Source: Planctomycetaceae bacterium
GTDB lineage: Bacteria > Planctomycetota > Phycisphaerae > Tepidisphaerales > Tepidisphaeraceae
Direction of reading: 5' to 3'
Assembly (NCBI GenBank): GCA_027487775.1
Contig: JAIYCY010000025.1
Location: 459,692-523,691, forward strand
Length of the DNA stretch: 64,000 nucleotides
Position 1 is the stretch's first letter. Every line of letters begins with the position of its first letter. The position numbers and the translations under genes were made by a program. Positions 17,755 through 26,462 of the stretch are shown here, piece by piece. The notes beneath the pieces are model-generated. The model was not told the origin of the DNA. It searched no databases and saw only the letters and a program-made list of their open reading frames with translations.

Positions 17755-18777
17755 TCATGATTCAGATTCGAGTTTTTTCTCGATGGATTTGATCCGCGTG
17801 AGTGCCTCGGGCAGTTTTTGCACGCTGGCGATCTGCCGCAGATTCTGGGTTTGACTCACCGCCGGGATGCCGCCCACCCGCGTTCCGGGCTCTACACTCT
17901 CGGTGACCAGGGACATCGCCGAAACCATCACCCCATCGCCCAGCTTGATCTGCTCGACCACGCCCACATTTCCCGCCACGACCACGCCGTTGCCCAGGGT
18001 TGTACTCCCACCAATCCCGGTGCAGCCCACGAGCAGACAATGCGCCCCTGTCACGACATTGTGACCCACTTGTACGAGATTATCGATCTTCGTGCCCGGC
18101 CCCACCACCGTCCTGCTGAACTTCGCGCGATCGATGCAGCTGTTGGCCCCGATCTCCACATCATTCCCGATCTCAACTGTGCCGATGTGAGTCATCTTTA
18201 CATGTCGCTTCCCGTCCCAGCGATACCCAAATCCGTCCGCTCCGATTGCTGTGCCGGCGTGCAGGATCACGCGATCACCCAGCGTACATCGATCGTAAAC
18301 GACGACATTCGGGAACAATTCGCAGGACGCGCCGATGACCACATCGGCGCCCAATCGCACGCCCGGATGCAGCACGGCACCTGCACCGATCACACAACGC
18401 GGGCCCACGCTGACGAATGAGCCGATCCGTGCGTCCGGCGCGACCCGGGCCGTCGGGTGGACGTCGGCTTTAGCACTGATCCCGGGTTCGGGTCGATACA
18501 CTTCTGGCGCGAGACGTTCGAGCACTGTTGCCATTGCAATTTCGGGCTTGGCGACGCGCAAGAGAACACAGCCCACGCCTTGGCATGAAAAATCCATCGG
18601 CACCAGCACGGCCAGCGCTCGCGTGGATTTAAGCTGATCGAGAAACTTGCTAGACGCCAGGAAACTCACATCCCCCGGGCCCGCCCCTTCCAGACCGGCC
18701 GCCCCGCTCACTTCGCGCTCGGCGTTCGCGGGCCGTTCCGCACCCACCCAATCCGCAATGTCTGAAAGTGTTGGCAT
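17755..18777 (-). CDS. lpxD: UDP-3-O-acylglucosamine N-acyltransferase
   Basis: 340 residues. LpxD adds the second acyl chain in lipid A synthesis, using acyl-ACP and UDP-3-O-acyl-glucosamine. The N-terminal uridine-binding domain (LSDIADWVGAE ... GPGDVSFLASSKF) is followed by a left-handed beta-helix of hexapeptide repeats (residues ~100-310). Catalytic His239 lies in VQVGHNV, and ILHAGTAIGADGFGYRWDG is a typical LpxD block. A C-terminal helix ends IKSIEKKLES. The length matches the family. It follows the PH-domain gene by 39 bases in the same direction and likely belongs to that transcription unit. It shows a lipid-A-bearing outer membrane. Confidence 0.95.
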   Translation of the reverse strand: MPTLSDIADWVGAERPANAEREVSGAAGLEGAGPGDVSFLASSKFLDQLKSTRALAVLVPMDFSCQGVGCVLLRVAKPEIAMATVLERLAPEVYRPEPGISAKADVHPTARVAPDARIGSFVSVGPRCVIGAGAVLHPGVRLGADVVIGASCELFPNVVVYDRCTLGDRVILHAGTAIGADGFGYRWDGKRHVKMTHIGTVEIGNDVEIGANSCIDRAKFSRTVVGPGTKIDNLVQVGHNVVTGAHCLLVGCTGIGGSTTLGNGVVVAGNVGVVEQIKLGDGVMVSAMSLVTESVEPGTRVGGIPAVSQTQNLRQIASVQKLPEALTRIKSIEKKLESES

Positions 18778-18816
18778 GTTCTGTGAGACGATAATCGAAA
18801 TCGCCTTGAATCCGAT

Positions 18817-20946
18817 TCATACTTTGAGAATCAGCGGATCCGGCATCTCACCCGCGCGGCGCGAAAGTGCTTCTTGAAGCTCGATCGCGTGATGGGCGTC
18901 GAGATCGGGAATATCCGCGCTCGCGCCAAAGCCCGATCCTGCCGTCACCACTTCCAATCGTGCGAGCCCGATCCGTCTTTGGATCGGATTCGCACTCACC
19001 AGCACCGCCTGCACCTTGTCCCGCGGAATCACTTCGAATCGCCGCAGGAAAATCCCTGATCGTACGTACAGCGCTTCGTCGGTGATCGCATAGCGCAAGG
19101 CTCGCCAGTATAAAATGCCAAAGCCCAGACCTGTGGCGAGCGCCCCGGGCAATCCCCACGCCACCGACCGATCCCACCGCCAGGCGAGCAACCCGATGAA
19201 CACCGTCAACCAGAAACTGTATCGCACGAAGGCCCGGCGAATCGCCCGACGACTCACCGCCCGCCATTCGATCCCCTCCAGGGTGAGCCCGGCCTTCAAT
19301 CGACCGAGCAAAGGCGAGATTTCCTCCTGACGGACGACCGGGGCGACGACCGAACTCGATGCGTCCTGCTGCTCGGCAAACGAGCCGGCGGTCACTGCGT
19401 TCAGTCGCCAGATACCCAGCAGCCGATGCACCGGCGGTGCCGATACACGCAGCACCTGTATCCGGGCCGCGCTGAAGCTGCTTTGCACCTGCGTCAACAA
19501 TCCGTGCTGACGTTGGAGTCGATTGCCGGTCTGCTCAAGGCGAAAATCCCAGAGGCTCAGGAGCGACCATCCGATCGAAACCAGCCAGCCCGCCAGTACG
19601 ATCGCGGCCGTGATCGCAGCGATGCCCCACGCGCCGGTCAGGCCGTTTGCTTCGAGGAAACCGACGAGTTGCCTGACCGCGCTGGCCTCGCTTTCATCTC
19701 CACGAATGAAGAAGAAAACACCAAAAATCAGGCCGATCACCGTACCAATGCGGAGCGTCGTCGCGCCCGACAACAACAATCGACCCGCTGACGCAGTGTA
19801 CAGCGTGCGCGATGCCACCGGCGTCGCACCCACCACCGCCTCAACCGTTGCCCCTACCCTGTCACCCACCTTCTCACCGACGGTCTCGCCGACTGTCCCG
19901 CCGATTGTCGCGCCGATCGTCGCGCCGATTGTCGAACCGTGTGACGGAATCGCCACGCCCGTGCGATGATCGAAATTGCCATCCGCTGGGTGAGCCGTCG
20001 AATCACCACGCACCGTGACATCGTTCGCGTTCGACAGGCCGACCACCACCGCCCCCGCGATCGACGCGGTCGTCAACAACTGCTGGCGCAGCGCTTCAGC
20101 TTCGGCGAGGCTCACCACCGAAAGCTCTGCCTCCGTCCCTGCGCCGCTCGCGGTCTCGATCCGAAGCTCCGCAACCCCCAGCATCCGATGGATCAACCCG
20201 CGCTTGATGTTCACGTTCTGAATCCGCGACAGCGGAATCGTCCGAAGCTGTTTCTCGAGCACGCCTGACGAGATGATGAAATTTTGTGCATCGATCGCAT
20301 ATCGAACGGTCGCGTATTTGATCACAGCACCAATGATGCGAAGCCCGCCCAGCGCGACGATCACCAACTCCGCAATATCCCCTGACCGCCCCATGAGCCG
20401 CAAGACGATGATCAAAGCGATCAACCAACTGACATTCTTGAGCCAGGTGAAGACCTCCACGACAATGGTCAGAATGTGCAGCGGAGTCGGATCGCGGTAG
20501 TAAGCCATCCACGCCGCGGGATGTTGAGCCTCTGGCGGGTGGACGTGAGACGGATAACCCGGCGGATAGGCATATCCGTGGGGATAGGGCCCCTGCGGGT
20601 GAGGCCCCTGTGGGTAAGGCACCTGTGGGTAAGCCTGCGGATAAGGTCCCTGAGCATACTGCGCGGGTGGATAGGGTGCCTGTGGATAGGGTGCCTGTGG
20701 ATAGGATGTCTGTGATTGAGGCGGTTGGGCGTGCTGGGTTTGCGTGCTCGTCGCCTGTACGACTCCCTGCGGCATAGGCGGAGGCGACGCTGGGGAAGAT
20801 GATGGCGCGGCGGAAGATGATGGCGCGGCGGAAGATGATGGCGCGGCAGATGACGCTGGCATCTCATTTGATGCGGGGGCGTCGGGCGATGCCGGCAAAG
20901 GAGGCGGTGCTTGACCGGCGGTCGATTCTCGCGGCTCAGTATCCAT
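18817..20946 (-). CDS. Bacterial-PH (YdbT-like) membrane protein with Pro/Tyr-rich N-terminus
   Basis: 709 residues from the ATG at 20946; a GTG six bases upstream is also possible. The first ~150 residues are low-complexity: SSAAPSSSAAPSS repeats, then (YPQAP)n/GPYPQ repeats. After that come paired membrane segments and at least two, probably three, bPH2-type domains: YAIDAQNFIISSGVLEKQLRTIPLSRIQNVNIKRGL near residue 215, LEQTGNRLQRQHGLLTQ near 480, and YAITDEALYVRSGIFLRRFEVIPRDKVQAV near 620. This is the arrangement of YdbT-type proteins, whose role is poorly known. A segment of TIGATIGG/TVGETVGE-like repeats lies between the first two. The start overlaps the end of the YdbS-like gene, so the two are probably co-translated partners. 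Confidence 0.85.
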   Translation of the reverse strand: MDTEPRESTAGQAPPPLPASPDAPASNEMPASSAAPSSSAAPSSSAAPSSSPASPPPMPQGVVQATSTQTQHAQPPQSQTSYPQAPYPQAPYPPAQYAQGPYPQAYPQVPYPQGPHPQGPYPHGYAYPPGYPSHVHPPEAQHPAAWMAYYRDPTPLHILTIVVEVFTWLKNVSWLIALIIVLRLMGRSGDIAELVIVALGGLRIIGAVIKYATVRYAIDAQNFIISSGVLEKQLRTIPLSRIQNVNIKRGLIHRMLGVAELRIETASGAGTEAELSVVSLAEAEALRQQLLTTASIAGAVVVGLSNANDVTVRGDSTAHPADGNFDHRTGVAIPSHGSTIGATIGATIGGTVGETVGEKVGDRVGATVEAVVGATPVASRTLYTASAGRLLLSGATTLRIGTVIGLIFGVFFFIRGDESEASAVRQLVGFLEANGLTGAWGIAAITAAIVLAGWLVSIGWSLLSLWDFRLEQTGNRLQRQHGLLTQVQSSFSAARIQVLRVSAPPVHRLLGIWRLNAVTAGSFAEQQDASSSVVAPVVRQEEISPLLGRLKAGLTLEGIEWRAVSRRAIRRAFVRYSFWLTVFIGLLAWRWDRSVAWGLPGALATGLGFGILYWRALRYAITDEALYVRSGIFLRRFEVIPRDKVQAVLVSANPIQRRIGLARLEVVTAGSGFGASADIPDLDAHHAIELQEALSRRAGEMPDPLILKV

Positions 20947-21688
20947 GACCACCCTGCCAAGTCTGACCCGGCTGTCCCTGATGTCCTTGCGATCCAGGTT
21001 GTCCTTGCGATCCAGGTTGTCCTTGCGATCCCAGTTGTCCGGCTTGCGGCGGAAACGTCACGTGCGGCATCTGCGGTAGGACTTGTCCCTGCATTGGATT
21101 GATCGACGAGTCGTGATCGACCAGCGCGCTTCGCAATCGCTCGGCCTCCAGTGGATCAAGTCCCGAAATCTCCGCGACCGCGCCCACGCCACCGGCCACA
21201 AACAAACTCACATTCGCAAGTCCCAGCGACCTGTCGATCGGCCCGGATCGGATATCCACGTGCTGAATCCGCGATCGGGGAATGCACCGCCGCGATTTCC
21301 ACCACACGCCATGCTCGATCAGCACGTCCAACGGTCGAATCGCATAACCCCAGCATGCGTACCGACGCATGTTGTAATAGATCATCAAGACGATCCATGC
21401 GATCAGCATCACCCCCGCGGCGACCATCGGCGGAAACGGATAGCTCTCCCATCGCCGCAGCACGAGCAGATCGATCGCGGTCATTCCGCCGAACATGAAG
21501 ACCGTGGTGATGGTCGTATCGATGAGCCATGTGATCCGAACCGACGGATGCAATCTCTGCATCGGCACGGGCGGTTCTGCTTGCGACGCGTTCGACGCAC
21601 TCGAAGCACTTTCGCTCAAGGCGCCGGGCATCGCCGGGTTCGCTTGCGTATCACTTCCGGGATCAAAAGGTGGATCTGTCACAGCCAC
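20936..21688 (-). CDS. Bacterial-PH (YdbS-like) membrane protein
   Basis: About 250 residues from a GTG at 21688, one base after the amidohydrolase stop; a second GTG at 21682 is equally possible. Upstream in-frame codons lie inside the previous gene. Two membrane helices (TTITTVFMFGGMTAIDLLVL and MVAAGVMLIAWIVLMIYY) precede a single bPH2 domain: YAIRPLDVLIEHGVWWKSRRCIPRSRIQHVDIRSGPIDRSLGLANVSLF. The C-terminus has a tandem GSQGQP repeat. YdbS/YdbT pairs are widespread membrane proteins of uncertain role. Coupled to the YdbT-like gene by an 11-base overlap. Confidence 0.82.
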   Translation of the reverse strand: MAVTDPPFDPGSDTQANPAMPGALSESASSASNASQAEPPVPMQRLHPSVRITWLIDTTITTVFMFGGMTAIDLLVLRRWESYPFPPMVAAGVMLIAWIVLMIYYNMRRYACWGYAIRPLDVLIEHGVWWKSRRCIPRSRIQHVDIRSGPIDRSLGLANVSLFVAGGVGAVAEISGLDPLEAERLRSALVDHDSSINPMQGQVLPQMPHVTFPPQAGQLGSQGQPGSQGQPGSQGHQGQPGQTWQGGHGY

Positions 21689-21689
21689 A

Positions 21690-23048
21690 TCATACGCGCT
21701 CGCCCTCGATCCACACCGCCCGTTCCCCTGAAACATCATCCAGAATTGTCTCCCAACCCCGACCCGCGCCGATCCCCACCGCACACACATCCGCACGTTT
21801 GCCCGGCGACAGCGTCCCGACCACCTCGCCCAATCCTAACGCTCTCGCCGGGTTTGAGGTGATTGTTTGCAGCAATCGTCCCGGATCGATCCCCGGAAAC
21901 TTTCGCCGCACGCAACGCGCTTCACTCAAGACATCCAAATCCGGACTGCTCGCGCGGCTGTCCGTGCCCAGCGAAACCGCGATTCCCATTTCCATCATCC
22001 GCTCGATCGGATGCACTGCATGCCCAAAATACTCATGCGTCCGCGGACAATACACCACTGCCGCACCGTGCCGGGCCAGCAGATCCAGATCGTCACCTGT
22101 CGGATAATTCACATGCGCGAGCACCGCACCCATCTCCAACATTCCCACCGAATCCAGCATCCCGATTGAAGTGCCGTCGAACCTCGACACGCCCGCCAGC
22201 GATCGCCCGATCTTCTGATAGAGCGCTGCCATCGCTCCCGACGATTCACGCAAAAAATCTTCCTCTCCTGCATGCTCGGCCGCATGTGTCATCAGCGGTA
22301 CGCGGCCTCCACCTTGCCTTGCAAAATCAACGACCTCTGCAAAGCCCTCAACATCCACCGTATAAGGCGCATGAGGCGAGATGCCCACGTTCAACCTTCG
22401 CATCGCACCAAAGGGCCGCTCGACCACCCATCGCCGCACGCGCTCAAACTGTTCTGTAAACGCCCCGCGCATCTCACCCAACCCCAGTAGCTCAAAGAAA
22501 CTCACGCACCGGATCGGCACATCCGACAACGCCCGCTCGACGCACACATCTGCCTCCGCCAATCGCGGGGCGATATCGCCCACGCATGTCACGCCGTGCT
22601 CGAGCGACTCCTTCGCCCCGCGCCGCATCGCTTCGGTCATGCGATCGGCATAGTCGGCTTCCGTCGGCTTGAGGCGTTTCCCGATCGAAAGCAGCCACGC
22701 GCCAAAATCGTTTCGCAGTCCGTTCGCTTCCGGATCGCTGGTCGACAAATCCGACAGGCACAAATGGGTATGCGCGTTGATCAGCCCCGGCAGCAGGACC
22801 GCATCGCCCGCATCTTCACGTATCGCGCCCGCAAGGTGCCTTTCGAGCCGATCCAACCGATCCACCGCCCGTATGGTGGGCCCATCGAACAGCACGCCCC
22901 CGCGCTCGATCGCCGGCGCATCCACCGGGCAGACCCATGCTGCCGTCAGAAGCTTCAGGCCGCTCCGTGCGTGGCTTCCCGTCTCGTCCCGCGCCGCGTG
23001 CCGCGTCGGTTCTTCCGGGCGCGCGTATGCGTCCGTGATGTCGCTCAC
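21690..23048 (-). CDS. Amidohydrolase family deaminase/hydrolase (TRZ/ATZ-like)
   Basis: 452 residues from a GTG at 23048 that overlaps the upstream stop (GTGA) and has GGAGG close upstream. Metal-dependent hydrolases of this class deaminate purine- or pterin-like rings or dechlorinate triazines. Seen: the first metal motif LPGLINAHTHLCLSD, ISPHAPYTV, MTHAAEH, then LAHVNYP, VVYCPRTHEYFG and the aspartate in VSLGTDSRASS. Substrate is not readable. Aminodeoxyfutalosine deaminase of the futalosine menaquinone pathway is one plausible option, as are guanine or S-adenosylhomocysteine deaminases. It lies in a five-gene minus-strand unit with PH-domain proteins and LpxD. Confidence 0.85.
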   Translation of the reverse strand: MSDITDAYARPEEPTRHAARDETGSHARSGLKLLTAAWVCPVDAPAIERGGVLFDGPTIRAVDRLDRLERHLAGAIREDAGDAVLLPGLINAHTHLCLSDLSTSDPEANGLRNDFGAWLLSIGKRLKPTEADYADRMTEAMRRGAKESLEHGVTCVGDIAPRLAEADVCVERALSDVPIRCVSFFELLGLGEMRGAFTEQFERVRRWVVERPFGAMRRLNVGISPHAPYTVDVEGFAEVVDFARQGGGRVPLMTHAAEHAGEEDFLRESSGAMAALYQKIGRSLAGVSRFDGTSIGMLDSVGMLEMGAVLAHVNYPTGDDLDLLARHGAAVVYCPRTHEYFGHAVHPIERMMEMGIAVSLGTDSRASSPDLDVLSEARCVRRKFPGIDPGRLLQTITSNPARALGLGEVVGTLSPGKRADVCAVGIGAGRGWETILDDVSGERAVWIEGERV

Positions 23049-23614
23049 CGGGATCCTCCCAGCCGCGCACGGATCTGTTCGATGTTCATCCCATCGACGC
23101 TCAAGGGCTCAACCCGCGCCAGCAGCACGCCGTCCGATCGCTTCTCGTAATCGAATCGCCAACTGCTTCGCTGTGGAAACTGCATCTCCGACAGCACGGT
23201 AATCTCCACGCTGATGAGCGATCCACTCTGCTGTGATAGCAGGCTCAGGATCGTGACGGACTTAAACTGATATCGACTCCAGTTCGACTCGACCATTTTC
23301 CGAATCGGCTCGGCGCCGCGCAGCGCGAGCGGACCTGCGCCGATGGTCGTCTGTGCGTCAAATTTTGCTTGAAATGCGTCCCAATTCTCTTCCCCCGCCA
23401 GTCGCACGATGTCGCGTGTTCGTTTGACCGAAGCCTCCAGCGGCGTGTCGATCATGAACGACACCACGCCCCACGCCAGCACGCCCGCAAGAAGCCCGAA
23501 CCCTGCCCAGCGAATCTTCGCGTCCGTTCGATTGTTGCCAAACACCCACACCCCGATCGCCACCACCGGTCCGACGATCCACACCCACCAAGGCGGACTC
23601 AGCAGGAATTCCAT
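23045..23614 (-). CDS. Small membrane protein with NTF2-like extracytoplasmic part
   Basis: 189 residues from the ATG at 23614, with GGAGG 6 bases upstream. Two N-terminal hydrophobic helices (WVWIVGPVVAIGVWVFG and WAGFGLLAGVLAWGVVSFMI) are followed by about 125 soluble residues: RDIVRLAGEENWDAFQAKFDAQTT then VTILSLLSQQSGSLISVEITVLSE and SWRFDYEKRSDGVLLARVEPL. The helix-plus-sheet pattern suggests an NTF2/SnoaL-like fold, but this is a guess from residue pattern. First gene of the unit with the amidohydrolase, overlapping it by four bases. Function unknown. Confidence 0.75.
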   Translation of the reverse strand: MEFLLSPPWWVWIVGPVVAIGVWVFGNNRTDAKIRWAGFGLLAGVLAWGVVSFMIDTPLEASVKRTRDIVRLAGEENWDAFQAKFDAQTTIGAGPLALRGAEPIRKMVESNWSRYQFKSVTILSLLSQQSGSLISVEITVLSEMQFPQRSSWRFDYEKRSDGVLLARVEPLSVDGMNIEQIRARLGGSR

Positions 23615-23705
23615 GTTGCCTCCCGGGCAGAGTAAAACCAACTTCCTTCATGATAGTCCCAAACCCGCTATCGCCTCATCCGTGCCATCGGATAAAGTCC
23701 GTTGC

Positions 23706-24467
23706 ATGATCATCGAAGACCAGGGCAAGCAACCCCAAAGCGACACCGCGCCGAAGCCCGGCTGGCCCTACTGGCTGCCGATGCTCGTGTTTCTCGCCTT
23801 CGTGCAGCTTGGCGCGTCGTTCAAGCAATACTTCCCTCACGCCTACACCGCCCGCACGTTGATCGTCGCCGGCCTATTGATCTGGCTGCGTAAGCGCTGG
23901 GATCGCATCCGCTGGACCCACCTTGGACTCGGCACACTCGTCGGGATCGTCGGAACCGTGCAATGGGTTGGCATGGAATGCATCCTTGTCTGGATCTTCG
24001 GACAGGGCGGCTTCAACCTCGGCCCCGTCCAGCTCGTCAGCGACATCAGCGACTACCGCAACTATCCCGACCTCATCGCCGATCCATTCTGGTTTTGGGC
24101 CTTCATGGCCGTCCGGTTTCTTGGCCCGGTGCTGGTCGTTCCATTGATGGAAGAGGTCTTTTGGCGCGATTGGCTATGGCGGAGCCTCGCCTCGCCCAAC
24201 AACTATCGACTCGTTCCCATCGGCGAGCCCGATCGCATGTCGGTGCTTGTCGGCGCGCTGCTCTTCGCGGCCGTGCACGTCCAGTTCCTCACCGGGTTCG
24301 TCTGGGCACTGCTGATTTCCTGGCTGCTCATCCGCACACGCAGCATCGGCGCGTGCATCGTCGCGCACGCGGTCACCAATTTCCTGCTCGGCGGATGGGT
24401 GCTTGCGACATGGCAGTTCCCCGGGGCGTGGGTTCCCTTCGGCATTCCGCACTGGTTCTTCTGGTGA
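23706..24467 (+). CDS. CPBP family intramembrane metalloprotease, exosortase-associated type
   Basis: 253 residues from the ATG at 23706; upstream in-frame sequence lies over the divergent gene. Seven or eight hydrophobic segments. The CPBP (CAAX protease / bacteriocin-processing) motifs are complete: EE at 149-150 followed by R154 (MEEVFWRDWLWR), His191 (FAAVHVQF) and His221/Asn225 (HAVTN). The sequence resembles the 'CAAX prenyl protease-related' group linked to exosortase and PEP-CTERM sorting (TIGR03008 as I recall it). That fits three PEP-CTERM substrates in the window, but no exosortase gene is seen here. It is divergent from the small membrane protein and 45 bases upstream of the MauE/DoxX-like gene. 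Confidence 0.85.
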   Translation: MIIEDQGKQPQSDTAPKPGWPYWLPMLVFLAFVQLGASFKQYFPHAYTARTLIVAGLLIWLRKRWDRIRWTHLGLGTLVGIVGTVQWVGMECILVWIFGQGGFNLGPVQLVSDISDYRNYPDLIADPFWFWAFMAVRFLGPVLVVPLMEEVFWRDWLWRSLASPNNYRLVPIGEPDRMSVLVGALLFAAVHVQFLTGFVWALLISWLLIRTRSIGACIVAHAVTNFLLGGWVLATWQFPGAWVPFGIPHWFFW

Positions 24468-24512
24468 TCTCGGTTCTTCTGTTGATCGTTCAACACATGA
24501 CACCCATCGATC

Positions 24513-25049
24513 ATGTCTCTCCCACACCAGACTTTGCATGAGACAACCGCGCGGGGGAAGGGCTTCTTTCGCGCGCTTCTTCTTGGATCGGCGATCCCGC
24601 TGGGCCTATGGCTGCTGTTCAGCGGGGCGACCAAGCTGTTCAATCCCGCCAGCTTCCTCCGGGCCGTGCTCGATTACGGTCTGCTGCCCGACGCGCTCGC
24701 CTGGCTGACCGCGATGCTGCTGCCGTTCATCGAGATCGTCTGCGGGCTTTGCCTCATCACCGGCCGAGCGCGACCCAGCGCCGCATTCATCACCGGCCTT
24801 CTCGGCCTTGTCTTCGTCATCGCTCAGATTCAAGCCCAAGTCCGCGGACTCGACATCGCCTGCGGCTGCTTCGAACTGCTCGGCCGCGAATCCATCGGCC
24901 CGCGCTCCATCGCCCGGGCGGCGATCCTATCGATCTGGGCTTTCACGGTGCTCCTCGCCACCCGATCCGACCCACGTCGCACACCCCACACGCCATCTCC
25001 CACGCACCTCGCCGCGACCGCAGTCCCAACCCCGGCCCAGCAGGGATGA
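24513..25049 (+). CDS. MauE/DoxX-like redox-associated membrane protein
   Basis: 178 residues, four hydrophobic helices: LLLGSAIPLGLWLLFSGATKLFNP, LTAMLLPFIEIVCGLCLITG, AAFITGLLGLVFVIAQIQAQ and ARAAILSIWAFTVLLA. FSGATKLFNPASF and LPFIEIVCGLCL are typical of the MauE/DoxX group. The RGLDIACGCFELLG segment carries two cysteines in CGC, a possible redox site like that of MauE proteins paired with thioredoxin-like partners. The last ~25 residues are Pro/Thr-rich. Probably co-transcribed with the CPBP protease 45 bases upstream. Partner and substrate unknown. Confidence 0.78.
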   Translation: MSLPHQTLHETTARGKGFFRALLLGSAIPLGLWLLFSGATKLFNPASFLRAVLDYGLLPDALAWLTAMLLPFIEIVCGLCLITGRARPSAAFITGLLGLVFVIAQIQAQVRGLDIACGCFELLGRESIGPRSIARAAILSIWAFTVLLATRSDPRRTPHTPSPTHLAATAVPTPAQQG

Positions 25050-25195
25050 CGATTTTGCAAGGGTTGGTCCGCGTTCCTGCTACAGCGCACCGGGGCCGAG
25101 GATAGCCTGTGTCGTTCATCCCGCTCGGTTCATTTGGAACCGACCGAATCCCGTCGGATTCAAGTCGTGGGTCTGTTCCGACCGATAAATGTGCG

Positions 25196-26446
25196 ATGGG
25201 TTGGCCTTTCCGGGCGAAATCTCTTTCGTTGCGTGCGAAGCAGCTTCGCGAGAGCGCGCGGGATACGCAGCGATTGAATGCGCGGCTCGAACCCGACCTG
25301 CAGGAACTGACCGAGCTCCTCGGCCGGGAACCGGTCAATCTCGATACGCCCGAACTCCAGAGGTTCCTCGCCGGTCGACGCGTCATGGTGACCGGCGCGG
25401 GCGGCAGCATCGGCAGCGAACTTTGCCGACAGGCGGCCCGCTACACGCCCGAGCGACTGATCCTCGTCGAGCGATCGGAGGCGGCGCTTTTTGACATCGA
25501 TCGACAGCTCCGCGAGCGCTGGATCGGATTGGATCTGTATCCGACGATCTGCGACATCACCGATGTCGCGCGGCTGCAACATGTCTTTGAGGCCCACAGG
25601 CCAGACGTCGTCTTCCACGCCGCCGCCCATAAGCACGTGCCGATGATGGAGCTCAATCCCGGGGAGGCGATCAAGAACAATATTCTCGGCACGAGGATTC
25701 TGGTGGATGTCTGTCTGCAGCATCGTGTGGACAGTTTGGTGTTGATCAGCACAGACAAGGCCGTTCATCCGACGAGCGTGATGGGCGCGACCAAGCGGCT
25801 GGCGGAGATGATCGTACAGACAGTTCCGGCTGACGCGGGTCGATATCTGGCGGTTCGGTTCGGGAACGTGATCGGATCGAGCGGTAGCGTCGTGCCGATT
25901 TTTCGTCAACAGATTGCGAGCGGTGGGCCTGTGACGGTGACGCATCCGGAGATGCGTCGGTATTTCATGACCATTCCGGAGGCGACGCAACTGGTGATGC
26001 AAGCCGGCGCGATCGGCGGAGGGGGTGAGGTGTTCCTGCTGGACATGGGCGAGCCGGTGCGGATTCTGGAGTTGGCCGAGACGATGATCCGCCGCGCCGG
26101 TCTGACCGTCGGTCGCGACATCGACATCCGAATCACCGGCCCACGTCCGGGCGAAAAACTGTTCGAAGAATTGACCAGCGCCGAACAACACACGCGCCCG
26201 ACGAGTCATCCCAAGATCAGCGTCTGGGATCTTCCCCCGACCACGCCGATCCAGGTGCAGGCGGCGATCGACACACTCACCGCCGTCATCAACGCACCCG
26301 CCCCGCACGCCATCGCCGCCCTCAGACAAACGCTCCCCGAATACCATCCCGAATCCGCCCAATCGACCGGCCCCGACCATCACGCTTCACGACACGCAAG
26401 CGCCACCACTCCCAAGCGCCCATCCCCCGCTCTCGAAGCCGCGTGA
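25196..26446 (+). CDS. Soluble FlaA1/CapD-type nucleotide-sugar 4,6-dehydratase
   Basis: 416 residues from the ATG at 25196; a GTG at 25109 would add 29 residues that look non-conserved. Extended SDR of the polysaccharide-biosynthesis CapD group: VMVTGAGGSIGSELCRQ (NAD(P) loop), VFHAAAHKHVPMMELNPGEAIKNN, STDKAVHPTSVMGATKRLAE (Met in place of the usual catalytic Tyr, as normal for this family), VRFGNVIGSSGSVVPIF, and GPRPGEKLFEEL. It lacks the four membrane helices of WbpM/PglF. The likely substrate is UDP-GlcNAc. It could start a bacillosamine/legionaminic-type pathway feeding the NeuABC operon, but it lies 8 kb away, so this is inference. The C-terminal ~40 residues are low-complexity. Confidence 0.87.
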   Translation: MGWPFRAKSLSLRAKQLRESARDTQRLNARLEPDLQELTELLGREPVNLDTPELQRFLAGRRVMVTGAGGSIGSELCRQAARYTPERLILVERSEAALFDIDRQLRERWIGLDLYPTICDITDVARLQHVFEAHRPDVVFHAAAHKHVPMMELNPGEAIKNNILGTRILVDVCLQHRVDSLVLISTDKAVHPTSVMGATKRLAEMIVQTVPADAGRYLAVRFGNVIGSSGSVVPIFRQQIASGGPVTVTHPEMRRYFMTIPEATQLVMQAGAIGGGGEVFLLDMGEPVRILELAETMIRRAGLTVGRDIDIRITGPRPGEKLFEELTSAEQHTRPTSHPKISVWDLPPTTPIQVQAAIDTLTAVINAPAPHAIAALRQTLPEYHPESAQSTGPDHHASRHASATTPKRPSPALEAA

Positions 26447-26462
26447 ATTTGCTATTGATCAC

